Below, one piece after another: positions 27,026 through 31,791 of a DNA stretch of 31,791 bases. Source of the DNA: a virus; IMG/VR virus record IMGVR_UViG_3300031758_000339, positions 1 through 31,791 of that record, one strand, 5' to 3'. Both the position numbers and the translations under genes were made by a program. Numbering within the stretch: the stretch's first letter is position 1; each line of letters opens with the position of its first letter. A model generated the notes under the pieces. The model did not search any database. It was not told the origin of the DNA and saw only the letters and a list, made by a program, of their open reading frames with translations.

Positions 27026-27995
27026 GGGCTCGCATCCTCGCGACTGCGGCCGCGGCTGCGGCCCGGGCACCGGCGAGCGACGAGGTCTTCACGGCCGGGG
27101 CGACCTCGGGGGCCGGGATCTTCTCCGGCGAGTCGTCGATCCACACGTCGATCGAGATGCCGGCGTCCTGGGCGGCCGACCGCTTTTGCTTGTCAGCTCC
27201 GCACAGCAGGACGCCGGCTAGCTCGGCATACAGGTCGCCGAACGCGAGCCGCAGCTCGTGGCGGTTCTGCTCGGTGTCCTCGCGGCGCGTGATGCAATAG
27301 ACGCGCGAGCCGCGGCCGGTGGCGTCGGCCACGAACGACCGCCACAGGCCGGGGGCGGCCGTGAACGTCTGGTCGAAGTCGAGCGAGATCGTGAGCGACC
27401 GCTCGGCCTGGCCGTGCTGGACCATGCCGCGGGCGGCCCGCCAGGCGTCGAGGGATCGCGGGGCGATCGAGCTGGACGGGTAGGCCGGGCTTGTCACTGC
27501 GGAAATGTCGTAGAGGCCGGAGGCCTGATGCACGAGGCGGGTGATGCCGCCCCGCTCGTCCTCGGTCCAGGTCTCGCCGCCGTCGGCGACGGTGAACGCG
27601 AACGACGAGCCGGTGATCGTCCGGTCCTCGACCATCATCACGAGATCGCGGCCGTCGCTCGTCAGGAGCGGCGTGTGGCGGAAGGCCAGCCCGCGGGCCT
27701 CCTTCCGCAGCTCCAGGCGGCCGTTCGACGTGCGGCCGGTGATCCGGCTCGGGTCGTGATTGAAAAGGAATGGAACGTCGATCTTGCCGCGCGGGTCGGT
27801 CGGCTTGCGGTCGACCAGCCCGTCGAAGGCGGTCGGGCTGAACTTCTCGCGGAAGCCTCCGAGATCGACGGAGAGCGAATCCCACGGCGGCGAGATGCCT
27901 ACGAGGGCGGCCGGCTCGCCGTCCCGCTTCTCGACGCCGATCGCGTCGGGCGTGTCGGTCGTCAGGAGATAGCGGCGTTCAATTTGATGCGACAT
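27015..27995 (-). CDS. prohead protease fused to a HAD-like domain
   Basis: 326 residues from ATG 27995 (AGGAGGAAG upstream). Residues about 1-195 are an HK97 (U35/S78) prohead protease: PFLFNHDPSRITGRTSNG contains N79-H80 and TITGSSFAFTV contains S130-S131, the catalytic His and Ser region. Residues about 200-292 match a HAD-type fold: motif I LDFDQTFT (D206, D208), a Lys region near 269-271, and motif IV WIDDSPEKI (D287, D288). A short Ala-rich tail ends the protein. There is no stop or frame change between the domains. The protease cuts capsid delta domains; the HAD part could be removed, or act on nucleotides or sugars. The fusion is uncommon. Confidence 0.85.
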   Translation of the reverse strand: MSHQIERRYLLTTDTPDAIGVEKRDGEPAALVGISPPWDSLSVDLGGFREKFSPTAFDGLVDRKPTDPRGKIDVPFLFNHDPSRITGRTSNGRLELRKEARGLAFRHTPLLTSDGRDLVMMVEDRTITGSSFAFTVADGGETWTEDERGGITRLVHQASGLYDISAVTSPAYPSSSIAPRSLDAWRAARGMVQHGQAERSLTISLDFDQTFTAAPGLWRSFVADATGRGSRVYCITRREDTEQNRHELRLAFGDLYAELAGVLLCGADKQKRSAAQDAGISIDVWIDDSPEKIPAPEVAPAVKTSSLAGARAAAAAAVARMRAHAG

Positions 27996-29583
27996 CGTCT
28001 TCCTCCTGGCCGATCGGCTCGGCCGACAGCTCCGACACACGCTTGCCGACCGTGAACTCCGTCGGCTCGCCGTCCTCGTAGACGCGCAGGCTGGCGGCCG
28101 GCTCGTCCTCGGTTGCGACGATCGAGAACGGCGACCCATCGACACCCAGGACGCCGTCGATCATCAGATGCTCGATCGTGCCCTCGCCCCCGGCCCAGTA
28201 GACGTACTGGCCTTCGCGGAAGCCGCCGGCCTCCGGAACGCCGGCCCCGGGTGCCCGCGCGGGCTCATCGGCCGGAGCGTCCTCCGGCGCAGGCTCGGCC
28301 GGCGTGGCTGGCGGCTCCCCTGCGGCCGGAGCGGCCGGGTCAGCCTGGGCGGCGGCCGCGGCCAGTGTCGAGAACCCTAGCTGCATGTAGGTCTCGTCGG
28401 CGGCCGGATCCTCCAGGAGGTCGAAGTCCTCGAGGTCTCGCAGCTCATTCGGGGCCAGCGCCCCCATGTTGAACATCGACTGGTAGAGCTGGACGCGGCT
28501 GGCCGTGTCGCCGCGCAGTAGCCCGCGGTTGTCAAACTTCACGTACACGTCGTCGCCGTAGACCGGCTGGAGGGCCATGTCGAGCGGCCCCTCCATGCGA
28601 CGCATCCACGGGAGCAAACACCACACCTGGGCCGACAGGTGTTCCTGTTCGACGTTCGACCACCGGGCCATGCGGGCGTCGCCGAGAAGCGTCGAGGGCA
28701 CGCCCCAGCAGCGGCACACGTCGGGGAGGATCGCGTCCCGCAGCTCCTGGAACTGCGACTGCTCCATCGTGTTCGATTCAATGGGCTTCAGTCGCGTTTT
28801 CTTCGGGAGGACGGCGGTCTTCCCGCGGTTGCCCGCGCCGCCGTAGACCTGGTGGAGGGCGGCTCGCAGGGCGTCGACCGCCTCGTCTGGAATCTTCTCG
28901 TCCGTCTCGAGGACCATGTCGGGCCGGGCCGAGTTGTCCCAGAAGGACGTGGCCGCGGCGTCGAGCTTGCGGGCCAGGGCGATCGAGGTCGAGCACAGCT
29001 CAGGCGGGGCCATCCCCACGAGGCCGTTGTCCGACAGCCAGCGCCAGTGGAGGACTTCCTGCTGCCGCAGCGGAACCCAGCGGTGGTTCTCGTCGAGAAA
29101 CTCGTAGCTCACCGAGTAGTCGGCGTTCCGGTGGATCTTGACCCGCGTCGGGTGCATCGGCCGCAGCTCGGAACACCAGCCGCGATCGCCGGGCAGGATG
29201 CGGGCGAACGCGTTCCCGTGGAGGGCAGTCCAGTAGGCGATGAGCTGATAGAAGTCATAGGCCGACTGCCATGCGTTGGGCCGCTTCCGCATAGTGTAAG
29301 AGCATGGGAGCGTGGTGGCTTCGCGCCGGCCGGTGGGCAGGCTCCGCATCGTGTGGACCGGCATGACGGCCACGGCCTGGGCGATCCAGCGGACGACGCC
29401 CAGGATCGAGGTAACGCGGATCGCGGTCTCGGGGCCGATCGTGGCGGACCACGACGAGCCCCACGCTCCTGGATCGGAGAGGCTCCCGCGGAGAGAGATC
29501 ACATGCGAGACCGGCACGGCCCGCCTGGTCGGCGTGCGGCGGGTGGACGTTCGTCTGGGCTTCGCGGCCTTGGCTCGTGGCAT
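27979..29583 (-). CDS. HK97-family portal protein with a C-terminal extension
   Basis: 534 residues, ATG 29583, longer than the usual 400-460. The core is typical: a start like ATIGPETAIRVTSILGVVRW (48-67), MPVHTMRSLP, the wing region, PDVCRCWGVPSTLLGD and a clip/crown part LQPVYGDDVYVKFDNRGLLR. After about 410, a Pro/Ala-rich linker leads to about 85 residues of strand-like sequence (EGQYVYWAGGEGTIEHLMID, FSIVATEDEPAASLRVYEDG), which resembles a small SH3/tudor-like barrel seen on some phage head proteins. The portal forms the DNA entry ring. It overlaps the protease gene by 17 bp. Confidence 0.9.
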   Translation of the reverse strand: MPRAKAAKPRRTSTRRTPTRRAVPVSHVISLRGSLSDPGAWGSSWSATIGPETAIRVTSILGVVRWIAQAVAVMPVHTMRSLPTGRREATTLPCSYTMRKRPNAWQSAYDFYQLIAYWTALHGNAFARILPGDRGWCSELRPMHPTRVKIHRNADYSVSYEFLDENHRWVPLRQQEVLHWRWLSDNGLVGMAPPELCSTSIALARKLDAAATSFWDNSARPDMVLETDEKIPDEAVDALRAALHQVYGGAGNRGKTAVLPKKTRLKPIESNTMEQSQFQELRDAILPDVCRCWGVPSTLLGDARMARWSNVEQEHLSAQVWCLLPWMRRMEGPLDMALQPVYGDDVYVKFDNRGLLRGDTASRVQLYQSMFNMGALAPNELRDLEDFDLLEDPAADETYMQLGFSTLAAAAAQADPAAPAAGEPPATPAEPAPEDAPADEPARAPGAGVPEAGGFREGQYVYWAGGEGTIEHLMIDGVLGVDGSPFSIVATEDEPAASLRVYEDGEPTEFTVGKRVSELSAEPIGQEEDDVASN

Positions 29584-29610
29584 GCTGGTCGCCTGGGTCC
29601 AGGCGGCCGC

Positions 29611-29632
29611 CCGGACGTGTACCAGTGTCCGG
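29611..29632 (-). promoter_or_regulatory. hairpin between terL and portal genes
   Basis: CCGGAC (29611-29616) and GTCCGG (29627-29632), loop 10 nt, with further GCGGCC/GGCCGC pairing possible across a bulge. It lies in the 82-bp gap between the terminase stop (29666) and the portal ATG (29583), the longest gap in this part of the head operon. The portal has only a poor ribosome site, so the structure may set the portal-to-terminase ratio. Confidence 0.3.
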
Positions 29633-29665
29633 CCGCAGGCCGAAGGCTTGAACCGACCGCAGGCG

Positions 29666-31306
29666 TCAGATCACGCGGATCTTGTAGTCGTCCACGTTGG
29701 CCGGACCGCCGTCCTCGTCGTCCGTGCTCGCCAGGGCCAGGGCGTTCACGAGGGCCGCGATGCCGTCGATCTTCTCGGTCGACTTCGCCTTGTCCGGCTT
29801 GATCATGCCGGTCGCGTCCGTGTAGACGCAGACGTTGTTCGCGTTCCAGGTCGCGACCGGGTTCCCGCCGTGCCGCAGCCGCTTCTCGACGACCAGGGCC
29901 TCGAGCAGCTTGCAAGGGGCGTTGAGGTAGCCGGTCCGCTGCGGGATGTCGCGGACCGTGACGCCCTCCTTCTGGAGCAGCGTCTCCAAGGCACCGGCCT
30001 GCCACGGGTCGACGCCCACGGCCCGGATCGGGCACCGCTCGCCGTAGGCCAGGATGTCGCGGGCCACGGCCTCGTGATCCAGCCGGTAGCCGTCCGTGAC
30101 CGTGACCCAGCCGTCGCGGATCCAGGCATCGTATGGGATGCCTTCGCGGACGCGGTCGGCCACGGTCTCGCGCGGCACCCAGTATTTCCACTCGACCGAG
30201 TAGCTGCCGTCGGATTCCTTGAACACGAAGGCGGCCGCCGTCATGTCGAGGTTGCTCGCCAGGTCGACGCCGACCCAGCACGGCCGGCCGGCGGTCGGGG
30301 CGAGCAGGCCGGAGCTGCACGCGGGCCAGTCGATGTTCCCGACGAACCAGCGCGAGTCGCCGGCCTGCCAGACGTTGAGCGAGTAGCGGAGGAACTTCGA
30401 CATCTTCCGCGGGTCGGTCGTCGCGTCCTGAAAGTCGGCCGCGAACTCGTCCTCGGGGAACGCGACGCCCATCGACGGATTCGCCTTCCGCCAGACCGTC
30501 GGGTCGGAGAAGTCGTCGTCCTCCGCGGCCGCGTAGATCAGTCCGTAGAACGTCGGGTTCGTCTTCGGGTCTTTGATCACCAGCTCGCAGTCCTGCCACC
30601 AGCGCCAGCCGATGCCGTTCCGGTCGGAGCCGGCCGTCGAGATCGAGATCACGAGGCCGTTGGCCGTGCCGCGCGTCGCGTAGATCAGCGCGTCGACCAG
30701 GTCGGGCGTGCGGAAGCTATGGATCTCGTCCAGGATCACCGAGCCGTTGAGGCCTTCGTTGCGCCACGAGTCGGAGGAAAGACAGCGGATTTCCTTTCCG
30801 GTCTCGCGGTTGCGGATGATGCTCCGCGAGTCGACGACCTCGAGGAGCTGCGAGAGCTTGGGGCTGGCCTCCACGCTCTGCCTCACCATGCGGTACATCG
30901 TGCGAGCCTGGAGTCGGTCGTTCGCGGCGAGGAACACGTCCTGGGCCGGGGCGTGGCATGTCGCGATGTACTGGGCGAGCTGCGACATCAGCGACGACTT
31001 CCGGTTCTTCTTCGGCACGAAGATGCCGGCCCGCCGGAACCGGAGGCGGCCGTCGGCTCGACGCCAGCCGAACAGCGTTCGCAGCACGCGGTCCCGCTGC
31101 CACTCGATCAGCTTGATCCGCTGCGGCTCGCCGCCGCGCTCGTCGGGGTGGCGGCACAGGGTCTCGATGAACTCGACCGGCGCGTTCGCGGCGGCCTCGT
31201 CCCACTGATACCCCGGCACGTACTCCGGACGCTTCCTCGGGTCAGCCGCGGATCGAGAGCTTCGCGAGGACCTGGTCTTCTTCGTCGGCTTCTTTCTCGC
31301 CGGCAT
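29666..31306 (-). CDS. terL: terminase large subunit
   Basis: 546 residues, ATG 31306 with AGGAG seven bases upstream, overlapping the small subunit gene by 65 bp. ATPase part: Walker A-like FVPKKNRKSS (97-106), of the PKKNxKS form, and Walker B SVILDEIH (189-196) with D193-E194; STAGS (223-227) is the coupling motif. Nuclease part: VGVDLASNLDMTA (D348), VGVDPWQAG and a downstream Asp in the metal site. It packages DNA into the prohead and cuts the concatemer. Terminase_1-type, as in HK97 or phage 21-like relatives, so cos or pac cannot be decided here. Confidence 0.93.
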   Translation of the reverse strand: MPARKKPTKKTRSSRSSRSAADPRKRPEYVPGYQWDEAAANAPVEFIETLCRHPDERGGEPQRIKLIEWQRDRVLRTLFGWRRADGRLRFRRAGIFVPKKNRKSSLMSQLAQYIATCHAPAQDVFLAANDRLQARTMYRMVRQSVEASPKLSQLLEVVDSRSIIRNRETGKEIRCLSSDSWRNEGLNGSVILDEIHSFRTPDLVDALIYATRGTANGLVISISTAGSDRNGIGWRWWQDCELVIKDPKTNPTFYGLIYAAAEDDDFSDPTVWRKANPSMGVAFPEDEFAADFQDATTDPRKMSKFLRYSLNVWQAGDSRWFVGNIDWPACSSGLLAPTAGRPCWVGVDLASNLDMTAAAFVFKESDGSYSVEWKYWVPRETVADRVREGIPYDAWIRDGWVTVTDGYRLDHEAVARDILAYGERCPIRAVGVDPWQAGALETLLQKEGVTVRDIPQRTGYLNAPCKLLEALVVEKRLRHGGNPVATWNANNVCVYTDATGMIKPDKAKSTEKIDGIAALVNALALASTDDEDGGPANVDDYKIRVI

Positions 31307-31745
31307 GGATCGGCTCCTGGGGGAGGCGGGCGGCGGCCGCCGCCGTCAGCCCGAAGTCTCGGGCCAGGGCGACGAAGTCGCGGCGGGCGTCGCGGAGCAG
31401 CTTCGCCACCGGGCTCGCGGCCTGGCCCTTGTCGGTCGCGGTGATCCAGCCCTCGGCGTAGACCTGGTCGGCGAGCTGCTCGATGTCTGCATGGAGGCGG
31501 CAGCAGATCGCGAACGCGTCGATCCGGTCGCTCGTCAGCCGGCCGTCGGCGATCAGCGTCGGGGCGTTGCGTTCCCAGAAGCCGAGAGCGGCCGGCACCT
31601 TCGCCACGGACGGCGGCGGGTCGAGTGGAGTGGACTCCACTTTCGCGGCTGGCTTCGGAGCCGCGGCTCCGATCTGCCGAGCCCGGGCCACGGCGGCCTG
31701 GGATCGCTTCGAGTTGGGGTCGGGCAGGCGGCCGCGGCGGCCCAT
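31242..31745 (-). CDS. terS: terminase small subunit, P27 type
   Basis: 167 residues, ATG 31745 with GGAGG five bases upstream. A basic N-terminal arm (RRGRLPDPNSKRSQAAVARA) is followed by the P27-type body: PAALGFWERNAPTLIADGRL, then SDRIDAFAICCRLHADIEQL, WITATDKGQAASPVAKLLRD and a final helix with ARDFGLTAAAAARL. The protein recognises the packaging start and regulates the large subunit. It is the first gene of the head operon; only 46 bases lie upstream in the window. Confidence 0.88.
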   Translation of the reverse strand: MGRRGRLPDPNSKRSQAAVARARQIGAAAPKPAAKVESTPLDPPPSVAKVPAALGFWERNAPTLIADGRLTSDRIDAFAICCRLHADIEQLADQVYAEGWITATDKGQAASPVAKLLRDARRDFVALARDFGLTAAAAARLPQEPIHAGEKEADEEDQVLAKLSIRG

Positions 31746-31791
31746 GGGCTCCTCCAGTTTCTCAAAAGCCGGTCAGAAATTCGCGCCGAGG

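Noticed and set aside
26092-27144. 350-codon minus-strand frame across several small genes
   Set aside because: It runs in a different frame through the zinc ribbon and membrane protein genes, which have coupled starts and ribosome sites; the translation is Arg/Gly/Pro shadow sequence.
29312-31444. 710-codon open frame on the plus strand opposite terL and portal
   Set aside because: It is the antisense shadow of two certain genes. G+C-rich codon use leaves few stops on the other strand; the translation is Arg/Val/Gly-rich with no family pattern.
1-31791. tRNA or rRNA genes and insertion sequences
   Set aside because: I saw no cloverleaf-like sequence with a plausible TTC arm, no rRNA-like stretch and no transposase with flanking inverted repeats; a dedicated scan was not possible here.

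Overview
The window is phage or prophage DNA with high G+C (about 67% in a line I counted, 8701-8760). Almost every gene is on the minus strand, so transcription runs from high to low coordinates. The only convincing plus-strand gene is an integrase (10901-11800). The virion genes are of HK97/lambda siphovirus type: P27-like small terminase, large terminase, HK97 portal, prohead protease, HK97-fold capsid, gp6/gp16/gp10-like connectors, a frameshifted tail chaperone pair and a tape measure. The host is not identified by any gene here. High G+C, strong Shine-Dalgarno sites and several protein types I associate with aquatic or planctomycete phages suggest an environmental Gram-negative-type host, possibly Planctomycetota, but that is low-confidence inference.

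Layout in transcription order. (1) 31745-27015: packaging and head start (terS, terL, portal, prohead protease fused to a HAD-like domain). (2) 27025-24249: an unusual block of a small zinc ribbon, several membrane proteins and a membrane-anchored papain-like cysteine protease, lying between prohead protease and capsid. (3) 24166-20852: major capsid, a strong hairpin, a small head protein, connectors and tail terminator. (4) 20848-13389: tail genes, with a clear programmed -1 frameshift signal (A AAA AAC, 6-nt spacer, 12-bp stem), the tape measure and baseplate/tip candidates. (5) 13338-11882: a metallophosphoesterase and a DUF6378-like protein. (6) 11800-10393: integrase and a divergent small winged-helix protein (excisionase candidate), separated by 268 bp holding two strong hairpins. 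(7) 10370-2601: early/replication genes, including a Sak4-like ATPase, a second tyrosine recombinase, an SSB-like protein, a winged-helix protein, a GIY-YIG protein of lower G+C, an initiator-like gene carrying three iterons inside it, and a RusA-type resolvase. (8) 2599-305: host-recognition genes (tail fibre, glycine-rich adhesin, a small virion-type protein). (9) 1-304: a control region with two dyads and the start of a small gene that leaves the window.

How they probably work together: integrase and excisionase candidate move the element in and out of the chromosome. The initiator would open DNA at iterons within its own gene. ATPase, SSB-like protein and RusA handle recombination and branched DNA. 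The late genes build and fill an HK97-type head and a non-contractile tail whose length is set by the 564-residue tape measure. I found no recognisable muramidase/amidase endolysin and no CI-like repressor. The membrane-protein/papain-like block is therefore the best candidate in this window for an unconventional lysis or host-interaction cassette. The two ends of the window join in frame to close a short ORF just upstream of terS, so the window may be a complete circular 31.8-kb genome, though this is weak evidence.
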